From Vibrio gigantis (GTDB taxonomy: Bacteria; Pseudomonadota; Gammaproteobacteria; Enterobacterales; Vibrionaceae), in assembly GCF_024347515.1 (NCBI RefSeq), contig NZ_AP025493.1, positions 992,001-1,056,000 on the forward strand: a stretch of 64,000 nt of DNA, given 5' to 3'. The position numbers were made by a program, and so were the translations under genes. Below are positions 33,738 to 42,833 of the stretch, piece by piece. The number at the start of each line of letters is the position of its first letter. The stretch's first letter is position 1. The notes beneath the pieces are model-generated. The model was not told the DNA's origin. It worked only from the letters and a program-made list of their open reading frames with translations, and ran no database searches.

Positions 33738-35036
33738 ATGAAATCGAATAACTTCAAACTGTCTTCAATGATGTTCATTGAATGGTTTATCTGGGGAGCA
33801 TGGTTTGTTCCCTTGTGGCAAATACTCAATACCAATGGCTTTACGCCAACAGAGATCGCATGGTCTTACGCATGTACCGCGATCGCTGCGATCATTTCAC
33901 CGATCTTGGTTGGATCAATCACCGACCGATTCTTCGCTGCTCAGAAAGTACTTTCTGTGATGTTGATAGCGGGTGCAGGTTTGATGTACTTAGCGGCTCA
34001 GCAAACCGAGTTCGCCACCTTCTTCCCACTACTTTTGCTTTACTCGTTAACTTACATGCCGACGATTGCACTGACCAACAGCATTGCTTTCTCTAACGTA
34101 GAAGACGTAGAGCGTGACTTCCCGCGTATCCGTGTTATGGGTACTATTGGTTGGATTGCTTCTGGTATCGCGATTGGTTTCTTACCTGGGTGGCTAGGTT
34201 ACGGTGATATCTCATCAAGTAATATCCCACTTATTCTTACGGCTCTTGCTTCGGCTGCACTCGGTATCTTCGCTCTGACTCTGCCAGATACTCCGCCAAA
34301 AAGTACCGGTAAATTAAGCCTTAAAGTAATGCTTGGCCTAGACGCAATCGTGTTACTGAAAGACAAAAACTTCTTAGCATTCTTCGTTTGTTCTTTCATG
34401 TTCAGCATGCCTCTGGCGTTCTATTACATCTTCGCTAACGGCTACCTAACTGAAGTAGGCATGAGCAATGCGACAGGTTGGATGACGCTTGGTCAGTTCT
34501 CTGAAATCTTCTTTATGCTGGCATTACCTTTCTTCACCAAACGCTTTGGTATTAAGAAGGTATTACTACTTGGTCTCTTTACTGCGGCTGTTCGTTACGG
34601 TTTCTTCGTCTACGGAAGCGCAGACACTTGGTACCTCTACTCGCTGCTATTCGCAGGCATCCTATTACACGGTGTGAGCTATGACTTCTACTTCGTAACG
34701 GCCTACATCTATGTCGACAAAAAAGCACCGGCTCACATGCGAACCGCCGCTCAAGGCCTTATCACATTAGGTTGCCAAGGTATTGGTAGCTTGCTGGGTT
34801 ACCGCTTAGGTGGCGTGTTAATGGAAAAGATGTTTGCTTACGACGAACCGCAGAATGGTCTGACATTTGATTGGGCAGGTATGTGGGGCTTCGGCGCCAT
34901 CATGATCGCCATCATTCTCGTTATCTTTATGTATTTCTTCCGTGAACCAAACGGCGAGATTAAAGAAATTAATATCGACAACAAACCCGATGGAACCCCA
35001 TCAGAGCAGACTCAAGTAGAAAAAGCTCAAGCGTAA
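33738..35036 (+). CDS. yegT: Nucleoside:H+ symporter YegT (NupG/XapB family)
   Basis: A 432-residue, 12-helix MFS permease of the nucleoside:H+ symporter family; typical are MMFIEWFIWGAWFVPLW in the first helix, FPRIRVMGTIGWI, and FYFVTAYIYVDKKAPAHMRTAAQGL late in the protein. AAGGAC precedes the ATG. It begins the yegTUV operon, with an ADP-ribosylglycohydrolase and a PfkB kinase downstream, so it probably imports the nucleoside or glycoside on which they act. The C-terminal 25 residues are hydrophilic. Exact substrate unknown. Confidence 0.9.
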   Translation: MKSNNFKLSSMMFIEWFIWGAWFVPLWQILNTNGFTPTEIAWSYACTAIAAIISPILVGSITDRFFAAQKVLSVMLIAGAGLMYLAAQQTEFATFFPLLLLYSLTYMPTIALTNSIAFSNVEDVERDFPRIRVMGTIGWIASGIAIGFLPGWLGYGDISSSNIPLILTALASAALGIFALTLPDTPPKSTGKLSLKVMLGLDAIVLLKDKNFLAFFVCSFMFSMPLAFYYIFANGYLTEVGMSNATGWMTLGQFSEIFFMLALPFFTKRFGIKKVLLLGLFTAAVRYGFFVYGSADTWYLYSLLFAGILLHGVSYDFYFVTAYIYVDKKAPAHMRTAAQGLITLGCQGIGSLLGYRLGGVLMEKMFAYDEPQNGLTFDWAGMWGFGAIMIAIILVIFMYFFREPNGEIKEINIDNKPDGTPSEQTQVEKAQA

Positions 35037-35044
35037 TTTTGTAC

Positions 35045-35085
35045 CTGCTCAGTCTCTCCCCCTAGTTTCTGACTGAGCAGTTTTT
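35045..35085 (+). terminator. Intra-operonic terminator or attenuator between yegT and yegU
   Basis: CTGCTCAGT and ACTGAGCAG pair perfectly over an 18-base loop and are followed by five T. It lies 8 bp after the yegT stop and 26 bp before the yegU start, so it may reduce transcription of the two enzymes relative to the permease. Confidence 0.8.
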
Positions 35086-35111
35086 AAATAACCTATTTTT
35101 GGTGAAGTAAG

Positions 35112-36134
35112 ATGAACATTTCAAAACAAGACAGAATTTTAGGCACTTTTTATGGTCAAGCACTGGGTGATTCAATGGGAATGCCCTCAGAGCTTTGGCC
35201 AAGAAGCCGAGTAAAAGATCACTTTGGTTGGATTGATTCTTTCCTACCTGGACCTGCTGAAAACAACGCCGCTTGTTATTTCGATGCTTGCCAATTCACG
35301 GATGACACGTCAATGGCGCTGGCTCTTGCTGACGCCATCATCGAATGCGACGGTGAGATCTCACCAGAAATCATTGCTCGCAACGTATTAAACTGGGCTG
35401 AAGGCTTCGATGCTTTCAATAAAAACATTTTCGGTCCAAGCTCGAAAGCCGCAATGCGTGCCATTAAAGAAGGTACTTCAATTGACGAACTTGAAAACAA
35501 CGGTGTGACTAATGGCGCTGCGATGCGTGTATCGCCTATGGGCTGCCTGGTTCCAACCACTAGCCTAGATACATTCATTGACCAAATTGCACTGGCCTCA
35601 AGCCCTACGCACAAATCTGATGTTGCGATTGCAGGTGCGGTTGCGATTGCTTGGTCGGTATCAAAAGCGATTGAAGGACATAACTGGAGCGCAATCAAAG
35701 ATCAGCTACCTGCTATTGCCAATGCAGCTCAAACCAAAAACATCACCACTTTCAGTGCATCGATGGGCGCTCGTATCGAACTTGCTCTAATGGTTGCTTC
35801 TGAAAATAGCGGTATTGAAGAGCGTATGGAGAAGATCTACAACCTAGTTGGTGCTGGTGTAAGTACGATTGAATCGGTGCCTGCGGCAATCGCGATGGTT
35901 GAATTAGCACAAACCGATCCAAATCGTTGTGCCATCTTATGTGCAAACTTAGGCGGTGATACCGATACCATAGGTGCGATGGCAACAGCTATCTGTGGCG
36001 CACTTAATGGTATTCAAGCTATCGATATCGAACTGAAAAAACAGCTCGATGACGAAAACCAACTCGACTTTGCCGGTTACGCTGAAACCTTCCTACGCTT
36101 AAGAGAGATTAAGGAGCAAGGGTATGCCTCATAG
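35112..36134 (+). CDS. yegU: ADP-ribosylglycohydrolase-family protein YegU
   Basis: A 340-residue all-helical hydrolase of the DraG/ARH family, close in size to E. coli YegU (about 334). The di-magnesium site residues are visible: FTDDTSMALALADAI near 60-75 and GGDTDTIGAMATAICG near 282-297; LGDSMGMPSELWP near the N-terminus is also typical. Members cleave N- or O-glycosidic bonds to ADP-ribose or related ribosides. In this operon, next to a nucleoside permease and a sugar kinase, it could hydrolyse an imported nucleoside-like compound. TGGTGAAG precedes the ATG. It overlaps yegV by 11 bases. Confidence 0.9.
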   Translation: MNISKQDRILGTFYGQALGDSMGMPSELWPRSRVKDHFGWIDSFLPGPAENNAACYFDACQFTDDTSMALALADAIIECDGEISPEIIARNVLNWAEGFDAFNKNIFGPSSKAAMRAIKEGTSIDELENNGVTNGAAMRVSPMGCLVPTTSLDTFIDQIALASSPTHKSDVAIAGAVAIAWSVSKAIEGHNWSAIKDQLPAIANAAQTKNITTFSASMGARIELALMVASENSGIEERMEKIYNLVGAGVSTIESVPAAIAMVELAQTDPNRCAILCANLGGDTDTIGAMATAICGALNGIQAIDIELKKQLDDENQLDFAGYAETFLRLREIKEQGYAS

Positions 36135-37077
36135 TGCTTTGATTACACTGATTCCAACTCTACAGAACAAACGACAGTTGTGCCTAATCGGCGCTGCTGT
36201 GGTCGATATCGTGACAGAGACACCTGCGTTACCAAAACGCGGCACAGATGTAGAGCTAACCGAGAAAGGCATTCATGTTGGCGGGTGTGCTCTCAACATC
36301 GCCATTGCATTGAAAAAGCTCGGTGTTGACTCCATTAATGCTCTGCCAATTGGCCAAGGTAAATGGGCTGATACCATTACTGCAGCAATGGCTGAGAAAG
36401 GCCTAACAAGTAACCTACGAGATCCAAGTGGCGACAATGGTTGGTGTTTAGCGCTAGTAGAGCCAGATGGCGAACGCACCTTCCTATCTGTTAGCGGCGT
36501 TGAGAACAATTGGAATCAACAAGCACTTGAGCAGTTGGATCTTCAAGACGATGCAATCATCTACCTTTCTGGTTATCAGTTGTCTTCGGGTTGTGGTGAA
36601 GAGATCGTTAGCTGGCTAGAAACATTGCCCAACAGCATTGAGCTGTTCATCGATTTTGGCCCTCGTATTGGTGATATTCCAAAATCGCTATTTGAGCGCC
36701 TAATCAAACTGAAGCCAACGGTGTCTTTGAACCGTCAAGAAGCCGAAGTGCTAGGTATGCAAGACATCAACACCTTTGTTGAGCAATGGCATAACCGTTA
36801 TGGCTGCCCACTAATCTTGCGCATCGACAGCGATGGCGCACTATTCGCCAACCAAGATGGTCATGGAAATGTTGCACCATTTAAAGCGACGGTGGTTGAC
36901 ACAATAGGCGCTGGTGACACCCATGCAGGCGGCGTATTAGCAGGCTTAGCTTCTGGCTGGGAACTACCCGATGCAATCTTGTTAGGCAATGCCGTGGCAT
37001 CTTACGTGGTGAGCCATGTAGGTGGCGACTGTGCCCCGAGCGTGGACGAGATTACTCGTTACCTTAATCAATACTAA
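36124..37077 (+). CDS. yegV: PfkB-family sugar/nucleoside kinase YegV
   Basis: A 317-residue ribokinase-fold kinase resembling E. coli YegV over its length (GAAVVDIV near the start, VGGCALNIAIALKKLG, WCLALVEPDGERTF, IDFGPRIGDIP). The catalytic anion-hole and base motif is DTIGAGDTHAGG near 259-270. It starts inside the last codons of yegU, with AAGGAGCAAGGGT as ribosome-binding site, so translation is coupled. It would phosphorylate the sugar or nucleoside released by YegU; the substrate is not established. Confidence 0.92.
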   Translation: MPHSALITLIPTLQNKRQLCLIGAAVVDIVTETPALPKRGTDVELTEKGIHVGGCALNIAIALKKLGVDSINALPIGQGKWADTITAAMAEKGLTSNLRDPSGDNGWCLALVEPDGERTFLSVSGVENNWNQQALEQLDLQDDAIIYLSGYQLSSGCGEEIVSWLETLPNSIELFIDFGPRIGDIPKSLFERLIKLKPTVSLNRQEAEVLGMQDINTFVEQWHNRYGCPLILRIDSDGALFANQDGHGNVAPFKATVVDTIGAGDTHAGGVLAGLASGWELPDAILLGNAVASYVVSHVGGDCAPSVDEITRYLNQY

Positions 37078-37101
37078 TCCTTGTTAACTCATGTAGACAC
37101 T

Positions 37102-37126
37102 AGGCTCAGTATGACTGGGCCTTTTT
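37102..37126 (+). terminator. Rho-independent terminator after yegV
   Basis: AGGCTCAGT / ACTGGGCCT arms with a 3-base loop, one G-T pair, followed by TTTT. It separates yegTUV from the OFA transporter gene. Confidence 0.82.
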
Positions 37127-37168
37127 GTTACGCCTGTCATTTTTACCTAGCTTTTTGGCCTCTCTATT

Positions 37169-38455
37169 ATGAATCATTCTTCTGTTATGAACCGTTTTTC
37201 TAATGCAAATAACAAAGCAACAAGGATTCTGCTTGCTAGCTGTGGAATCAACCTCTGCATCGGTGTTCTCTATACCTGGAGCGTGTTTAAAAATTCTCTT
37301 TTGAGCCTTGGTTGGAACAACACTCAAGCTTCAATGCCCTACACCATCACCATCATAACCCTTTCATTGGCACTGCTCATTGCTGGTCGTATTCAAGATA
37401 AGATTGGCCCACAAAAGGTATTGATGGTGGGTTCTTTGATGGCGGGCGCAGGAATGATCTTAGCAAGCCTCTCCTTAACCCCTTGGAACCTTAATGTCAG
37501 CTTTGGTTTGATCACTGGTGCGGGAATTGGCTTCGCTTACGCATGCTTGAACCCAACTGCAATGAAGTGGTTTCATTCTTCTCAGAAAGGCATGGTCAAT
37601 GGGTTACTCGCCACGGCGTTTGGCCTTGCTGCTATCTACTTGGCCCCGCTTACTAGCTACCTAATATCTGTTATTGGGTTAGAGCAAAGCTTACGTGCTT
37701 TAGGTATGGGGCTAGTACTCGTCGCTTTCCCATTAGCTTGTTCTATTAAAAATCCACCCGTTGGTTATGAACCCAAAGCTCGTTCATCAGAATCGAATTC
37801 CTCCAAGCCTGTGTCAAAGCCAATCCGCAACTACATATGGAAAGAGATGCTCGCAACCAAACAGTTCTACTTGCTGTGGTTTACATACGCTTTTGGTGCG
37901 GCCGCTGGTTTGATGATCATCGCCAACATCACTTCAATTGCGGCTGAACAAGCCAATATCTTAGAGGGTGCTTATTTGATTGTGACCTTATCGATATTTA
38001 ACTCGGCAGGCCGACTGGTATCAGGGTTACTGAGCGACAAGATTGGCGCATTAAAAACATTGGCTATCGCACTAGGGCTGCAAACCATCAATATGTTGTT
38101 GTTCAGTCAGTTTGTCTCTAGCCCTACTCTGATGGTTGGCGCGGCGTTGGCAGGAGTTGGATATGGCACCTTATTAGCCGTGTTCCCCTCAATCATGGCG
38201 GACTTATACGGCCTGAAGAACTTCGGCGCCAACTACGGCGTACTATACACCGCTTGGGGCATTGGCGGCTTTATCGGCCCTATCCTTGCTGCGATATCGA
38301 TGGACTGGTATGGCAGTTACTCAATCGCTTACTTGATATGTGCGGTCTTGGTGAGCATCGCTACTGTACTCACCTTCCGAGTAAAACCAATCACAACAGA
38401 ACCATGTAGCGACAAAGAATCGGCTCCAAGTTGTCAGTTGGAACGTTCAAGCTAG
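37169..38455 (+). CDS. OFA-family MFS transporter (oxalate/formate antiporter-like)
   Basis: A 428-residue MFS protein with 12 helices of the OFA (OxlT-like) subgroup, members of which exchange organic anions. Family signs are CGINLCIGVLYTWSVFKNSL in the first helix, GRIQDKIGPQKVLMVGSLMAG (motif A) and GLKNFGANYGVLYTAWGIGGFIGP in the second half. It lies between yegV and yegW, where E. coli as I recall has no transporter, after a terminator, so it is probably a separate unit or a read-through partner. No strong ribosome-binding site is seen before the ATG. Substrate unknown. Confidence 0.85.
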   Translation: MNHSSVMNRFSNANNKATRILLASCGINLCIGVLYTWSVFKNSLLSLGWNNTQASMPYTITIITLSLALLIAGRIQDKIGPQKVLMVGSLMAGAGMILASLSLTPWNLNVSFGLITGAGIGFAYACLNPTAMKWFHSSQKGMVNGLLATAFGLAAIYLAPLTSYLISVIGLEQSLRALGMGLVLVAFPLACSIKNPPVGYEPKARSSESNSSKPVSKPIRNYIWKEMLATKQFYLLWFTYAFGAAAGLMIIANITSIAAEQANILEGAYLIVTLSIFNSAGRLVSGLLSDKIGALKTLAIALGLQTINMLLFSQFVSSPTLMVGAALAGVGYGTLLAVFPSIMADLYGLKNFGANYGVLYTAWGIGGFIGPILAAISMDWYGSYSIAYLICAVLVSIATVLTFRVKPITTEPCSDKESAPSCQLERSS

Positions 38456-38575
38456 CTCAATGAAACCTCTGAGTGGTGGAATCTTTGTTTCGCCCTCAGA
38501 TTTCACATTTCTATTAAGTGTGGGCTTAGACTTCGGGTATACTTCGGTTAAATAAAAAAGCTAAAACAGACCTTT

Positions 38576-39319
38576 ATGAGCGCTTATCAACCACTGCTTA
38601 CCCTGATTCAGGAACGAATCGACCAGAAAGATAAATCACCTCTGTATCTGAAGATTGCCGATTCAGTGAAGCTAGCGACTGAGCAACAAATGCTCAAGGG
38701 CGGGGACTTCATTCCGACTGAGCGCGAGTTCAGTGACAAGCTTGGGGTATCTCGTATTACCGTTCGTAAAGCGTTGGATATATTAGATAAAGAAGGTGTG
38801 ATTGTTCGTTCTCGTGGCTTGGGAACGATGATCAGCGAAACTGTCGAATATTCAAGTAAAGAGGCGACAGGCTTCTCTCAACAAGTGGTTCTGAAAGGCA
38901 AAAAACCCGATACACTGTGGATTAAGAAAGACGTGGTTGCTTGCTCTTCTGAAATCGCCAAGATGCTCAAAATTGCCGAAAACGATCAAGTCTTTCTGTT
39001 GAAGCGCGTTCGTTACATCGACGAGCAAGCCGTATCCATTGAAGAATCTTACGTTCCTGCTCATTTGATCCATGACCCAGATGAAATTCAGCTGTCGCTT
39101 TACGATTACTTCCGCAGCCAAGATATCTCACCGACAAAAACGCAGAGCCGAGTGTCTGCAAAGATGCCAACAGAAGAGTTTCTAGAAAAGCTCAACATCG
39201 ACGAAACCGTACCGGTTCTGTTAATTGAACAAACCGCTTACGACAAGAAAGGCCTACCGATAGAGTACAGTATCAACCATTGTCGTGGTGATATGTACGT
39301 GTTTGTGAGTGAAGACTAA
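38576..39319 (+). CDS. yegW: GntR-family regulator YegW
   Basis: A 247-residue HutC-subfamily GntR regulator. The HTH (about 20-90, PLYLKIADSVKLATEQQ, PTEREFSDKLGVSRITVRKALDILDKEGVIV) is followed by a UTRA effector domain (about 100-240). It resembles E. coli YegW in stretches such as GFSQQVVLKGKKPDTLW, VSIEESYVPAHLIHDPDEI and IEYSINHCRGDMYVFV. Genes yegT-yegU-yegV lie upstream in the same order as in E. coli, so it is their presumed regulator. It has its own terminator at 39341. Confidence 0.92.
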   Translation: MSAYQPLLTLIQERIDQKDKSPLYLKIADSVKLATEQQMLKGGDFIPTEREFSDKLGVSRITVRKALDILDKEGVIVRSRGLGTMISETVEYSSKEATGFSQQVVLKGKKPDTLWIKKDVVACSSEIAKMLKIAENDQVFLLKRVRYIDEQAVSIEESYVPAHLIHDPDEIQLSLYDYFRSQDISPTKTQSRVSAKMPTEEFLEKLNIDETVPVLLIEQTAYDKKGLPIEYSINHCRGDMYVFVSED

Positions 39320-39340
39320 ACCAAAGCGCCTTCCATAAGA

Positions 39341-39373
39341 AAGCCCGTGAATTCTAAGATTCACGGGCTTTTT
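39341..39373 (+). terminator. Bidirectional terminator between yegW and the NIT chemoreceptor
   Basis: AAGCCCGTGAAT / ATTCACGGGCTT, a perfect 12-bp stem with a 6-base loop and T-run, between convergent genes. Confidence 0.92.
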
Positions 39374-39410
39374 AGTTTTATTTAATCAGCTTCATTTGAG
39401 CGTCTTCGAA

Positions 39411-41390
39411 CTAGCTCTTAAACGTACTCGCAATCTCTTTCAATGAAGCCGCGAGTTCAGCTTGCTCTTTAGCGGTTGCTGCAATTTGCGTTGCACCTGT
39501 GGTCGACTCTGTCGACTTCTGTTCAACCGCCATCACGTTTTGTGCGATGTCTTGAGTTACGACCGCTTGCTCTTCTGTTGCTGTGGCGATCTGCTCTGTC
39601 ATGCTAAAGATCTCGCTTATTGATGCAGAGATGCTTTGTAAGGTCTGCTCGACCTCTTTTGAATCTTCGACTGCTTTTGATGACATCTTCTTGCTGTTAT
39701 CAATCACGTTGAAGGCTGTTTGCACATCAGACTGTAGCGAGCTGATAAAACCTTCAATTTCCGCTGTCGATTGCTGAGTACGTTGCGCCAGTGTACGAAC
39801 TTCATCGGCAACCACCGCAAATCCACGACCTTGCTCACCCGCTCGGGCTGCTTCAATTGCCGCGTTCAATGCCAGTAGATTAGTTTGCTCTGCTACCGAC
39901 TTAATCACATCAATCACGCTGTTAATGTTATTGCTGCTCTCGTGTAGGTGCGTGATCTTTTCCGCTAGGTCATTAATTTCAGATGCCAGCTTTTCGATAG
40001 AGTGATAAGAGTTTTGAACCGTACTCAAACCTTCTTGAGACTGCTCATCGACCAGTTTAGCAGAGCTTGCTGTCTGCTGAGTTTTAGCCGCCACCTCATT
40101 TACCGTTGCTGATAACTCTTCTGTTGCCGTCGCAACCAAGCCAATTTGGTCTTGTTGTTGAACCAGGGTATTCGAGTTGTAGTGACAAGTTTGCGAAGTT
40201 TCTTCAGCAGCTGAAGCTAAGGTCAGGCTAGATTGAGACAGATTGTCGATGACGTTCGAAAATTTCTCCAGTGTTTCATTTAGAGATGATGAGATAAGCC
40301 CCAGTTCACTGTTGCCAAGGTACTTGGCTCTTACTGTTAAGTCATTGTCATCACGAACAACAGAAAGTACTGAAGTCAGGTTCTTCACTCGAGCAGTTAA
40401 GTCTGTAATCACCTTGAAGCTCACAAACGCAGCAAATAGTGTGATCGCAACAAAAATCGCAATACTGAAGAACAATTCAGATCGAGCTTCATTCGCCTTA
40501 CTCTCAGTCAAAGCCATCAATGAGTCAGCCAACTGATTCTCTGTTTTCTTCAACTGAACTATACGGCCTGTAGCTTGGGCGAACCAGTACACAGGGTCGA
40601 CATCAAAGCCGCTCATCTTAGATTCAGCCAAACTACGAAGCTTTTCTACTTCTGCCACAGAGCGGTCATTTAACTGTTGCTCAAAGAAACGAACGTTAGC
40701 AGGGTTGCTCAACACTTCAAAGTTCGAGAAATAGGTATTTTGCTCTGTCACCAAAGAGATGAATTTCACCAGCATACCCGGGCCAAATTCATTTTTTGAA
40801 AAGGTGTTATTTAGGACAGCACGCTCGATACCAGCTCGCTCTTTACCTTGTAAAAAGTTGTAGTAAGCGATGGTTTCTGTAGTAATGGTGGCATCAGAGC
40901 TTAACTCCGCAATTAACGCCGAAACGCTAAGCAGCTTTGCATTAAGTTTGGTGTAGTAACCCAATGCCTCAGAAAGCGGAATCGATTGAGAATCCACTCG
41001 ATTTCGAATCGTCGTGATCTGATTAAGGCTTTGGCTGATCTCTGTGTTCAGGCGTTTAATCTGTGGCAGATTGATATTGGCAGACTGCCAGTAATCGTTT
41101 CTTTGATTGCGTCGGTTATCGGCATTGGTTCTCTGCGCGGCTAATTCACTGACAAACTTAGTACCTTGAGAGCCAATAAAGCCAGCTGTCATGCCTCGCT
41201 CTTTTTGTAACTCATGCACTAACTCACTGTACACAACCGAAAGGCGTGTCAGTTGATTCAATGAGGACATTTCAGTCTTTGTTTCTACGCTTTTGGATAT
41301 CGCAGAAACACTGAGCCAGAGAAACCCTAAGATCGGTAAAATAAGCAAAGCGATGATTTTTTGCTTAAAAGACATATCGGTTAATTTCAT
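39411..41390 (-). CDS. Methyl-accepting chemotaxis protein with NIT sensing domain
   Basis: A chemoreceptor of 659 residues. TM1 is at about 8-30; a periplasmic NIT domain spans about 45-300, recognised by VHELQKERGMTAGFIGSQGT and the later ERAGIERAVLNNTF; TM2 is at about 306-328; a HAMP domain follows to about 380. The signalling hairpin with EQTNLLALNAAIEAARAGEQ is near residue 503. NIT domains are so named for nitrate/nitrite sensing, although several bind other ligands, so nitrate is only one candidate. No CheR-binding pentapeptide is seen. A 395-bp promoter region lies upstream. Confidence 0.92.
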   Translation of the reverse strand: MKLTDMSFKQKIIALLILPILGFLWLSVSAISKSVETKTEMSSLNQLTRLSVVYSELVHELQKERGMTAGFIGSQGTKFVSELAAQRTNADNRRNQRNDYWQSANINLPQIKRLNTEISQSLNQITTIRNRVDSQSIPLSEALGYYTKLNAKLLSVSALIAELSSDATITTETIAYYNFLQGKERAGIERAVLNNTFSKNEFGPGMLVKFISLVTEQNTYFSNFEVLSNPANVRFFEQQLNDRSVAEVEKLRSLAESKMSGFDVDPVYWFAQATGRIVQLKKTENQLADSLMALTESKANEARSELFFSIAIFVAITLFAAFVSFKVITDLTARVKNLTSVLSVVRDDNDLTVRAKYLGNSELGLISSSLNETLEKFSNVIDNLSQSSLTLASAAEETSQTCHYNSNTLVQQQDQIGLVATATEELSATVNEVAAKTQQTASSAKLVDEQSQEGLSTVQNSYHSIEKLASEINDLAEKITHLHESSNNINSVIDVIKSVAEQTNLLALNAAIEAARAGEQGRGFAVVADEVRTLAQRTQQSTAEIEGFISSLQSDVQTAFNVIDNSKKMSSKAVEDSKEVEQTLQSISASISEIFSMTEQIATATEEQAVVTQDIAQNVMAVEQKSTESTTGATQIAATAKEQAELAASLKEIASTFKS

Positions 41391-41785
41391 TTTTATTTCC
41401 TAGCGGCTAACGAATCTTTATTTATCGTGTAATTAGACACACTTCTAAAACGGTGTACCTTTACTGAGATCATAATAATATTTAGTTTTATCAATTACCG
41501 TGCCATATTGGACGACAATCGATAACGCTAGCATTTAACCTTACATAATTCATTGACTTATTTATAAAACTGTTAGCTATGCAACTTAAGAAAACATAAA
41601 AACCGTGCAACAACATTTTTCCGGCGCAAGTGACTGAAAAATGACAGTTTTTATTAACCCTAAAGAGGTATAAAAACACCTTTTATCTCTTCCTTTGTCA
41701 CTATATATTCAACGCCAACTATGTATAATGCCGGGCTCAAAAAGTTACGAATTAAATTAACGTAGAAGCATAATTAGAGGTTTTT
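41391..41785. promoter_or_regulatory. Intergenic region with promoter for the zinc-ribbon gene
   Basis: The AT-rich 395 bp between divergent genes contain a perfect -10 hexamer TATAAT (41724-41729), preceded by TG, about 57 bp before the small gene's ATG. No good -35 was found at 17 bp; TTGTCA is 23 bp away. The rest shows no gene; a short minus-strand frame at 41491-41679 looks like chance. Confidence 0.5.
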
Positions 41786-41959
41786 ATGGACTGTCCTGCT
41801 TGCGAAGAACACATTGTATGGGAATGGGTCGAAGAAGAAGCAATCGAACCCAATGAAGAATTCGATTGTCCAGAGTGCGAAGAAACGCTGATGTACACTA
41901 TCGATGAAGGCACCTATTACGGTGCGCAGCACAAAACCGTCGAAGTTGTAGATAGTTGA
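41786..41959 (+). CDS. Small zinc-ribbon protein (57 residues)
   Basis: A 57-residue acidic protein with two CxxC pairs: Cys3-Pro-Ala-Cys6 and Cys28-Pro-Glu-Cys31, spaced like a zinc ribbon. The middle is strongly acidic (EWVEEEAIEPNEEFD) and the C-terminus (YYGAQHKTVEVVDS) looks ordered. AGAGG lies 5 bases before the ATG and a TATAAT-containing promoter is upstream, so translation is credible. It is too short for many gene finders. It might be a transcription- or translation-associated metal-binding adaptor; no function is known to me. Confidence 0.75.
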   Translation: MDCPACEEHIVWEWVEEEAIEPNEEFDCPECEETLMYTIDEGTYYGAQHKTVEVVDS

Positions 41960-42031
41960 ACGCCAACGCTAGTTTGAATTCAAGCCATACGAACTAGCGT
42001 AAGCACATATTGTTACTCTCTTCCAGATAGA

Positions 42032-42631
42032 TTAAACCTCTTCATTTTCCGGGCGGTAAGGTTCTTCTCGTAGAATATGGCTGATTAGTAACTTCAAATA
42101 GAACACAGGTAAAAACCACTCTAAGCCGACCGGTGATTCCAGGACATAAAGCGATAAAATTAAGCTCAGTGTGTATAGGATCAAAGCAACCGGACGTTGT
42201 AGATAGAGTGCAGTTTTCAATACCAAGGCACACGCCAACATCATATAGCCACCGGTCACTGCTACCCACATCAGATTCAAATCCAAGAACAGCCAACTGA
42301 ATACTGTTAGTTGAATGAAGTGAATAGCGATAAAGGTCATGTGTTGTTTAAAGCCTTCCCCTTCTCTGTGGAACCAGCGCTTGGCACTTGATGTCGCGTT
42401 GGTGATCACGCCACCCAACATGTCGATGGTTAACAGAACTGCCGCTACGTATTGCCCCCAAGACCAACCCAACTCTGCATGGTTGGCATACGCGGCAATA
42501 AGCACACCCGCTATGAAGGGAATGTACAGTTGCAGGTTCTTCTCTGCTGATGTCGCACCCGGACCAATAAATTTATCTAGTCCGCCCAAGAAGCCCGCTC
42601 TGAATGGGGGTAGATTCCAATCAATTCTCAT
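42032..42631 (-). CDS. Integral membrane protein of unknown function
   Basis: A 199-residue protein with about six hydrophobic segments (e.g. LYIPFIAGVLIAAYA, YVAAVLLTIDMLGGVITNA, FIAIHFIQLTVFSWLFLDL, WVAVTGGYMMLACALVL, LILYTLSLILSLYVL). The N-terminus MRIDWNLPPFRAGFLGGLDKFIGPGAT is soluble and Gly/Pro-rich. I do not recognise the family. It is divergent from a TetR gene 202 bp away, which may regulate it. Charged residues around HREGEGFKQH lie in a loop. Confidence 0.7.
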   Translation of the reverse strand: MRIDWNLPPFRAGFLGGLDKFIGPGATSAEKNLQLYIPFIAGVLIAAYANHAELGWSWGQYVAAVLLTIDMLGGVITNATSSAKRWFHREGEGFKQHMTFIAIHFIQLTVFSWLFLDLNLMWVAVTGGYMMLACALVLKTALYLQRPVALILYTLSLILSLYVLESPVGLEWFLPVFYLKLLISHILREEPYRPENEEV

Positions 42632-42670
42632 AGTTACCTCGAATAATCGTCGTTTGATTTTTATTTAGAA

Positions 42671-42750
42671 CACTTGGTCTTTTTAAATTAGATCGAAGTT
42701 TGGTTGCTGTAAAGAATTATTTTGACCACTTGGACTAATTTAAACTAAGA
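42671..42750. repeat. Direct repeats between the membrane protein and TetR genes
   Basis: CACTTGGTCT (42671) and CACTTGGACT (42727) recur with a similar downstream TTTAAA-type stretch, 56 bp apart. Both lie in the divergent control region and may be binding sites of the TetR protein, although TetR sites are normally palindromic. Confidence 0.4.
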
Positions 42751-42833
42751 TGGCACTTATCAGATGTATTAAGCTGTTGCTTCAGTTGCCTAAATCAACT
42801 GAACATTCAAACATTTAATTCCGAGGAAGGCTC

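Noticed and set aside
35276..35698. 140-codon open frame on the minus strand
   Set aside because: Antisense to yegU, which has clear homology and motifs in the plus frame.
41491..41679. 62-codon open frame on the minus strand
   Set aside because: AT-rich gap, no ribosome-binding site, hydrophobic and cysteine-scattered peptide without family resemblance.
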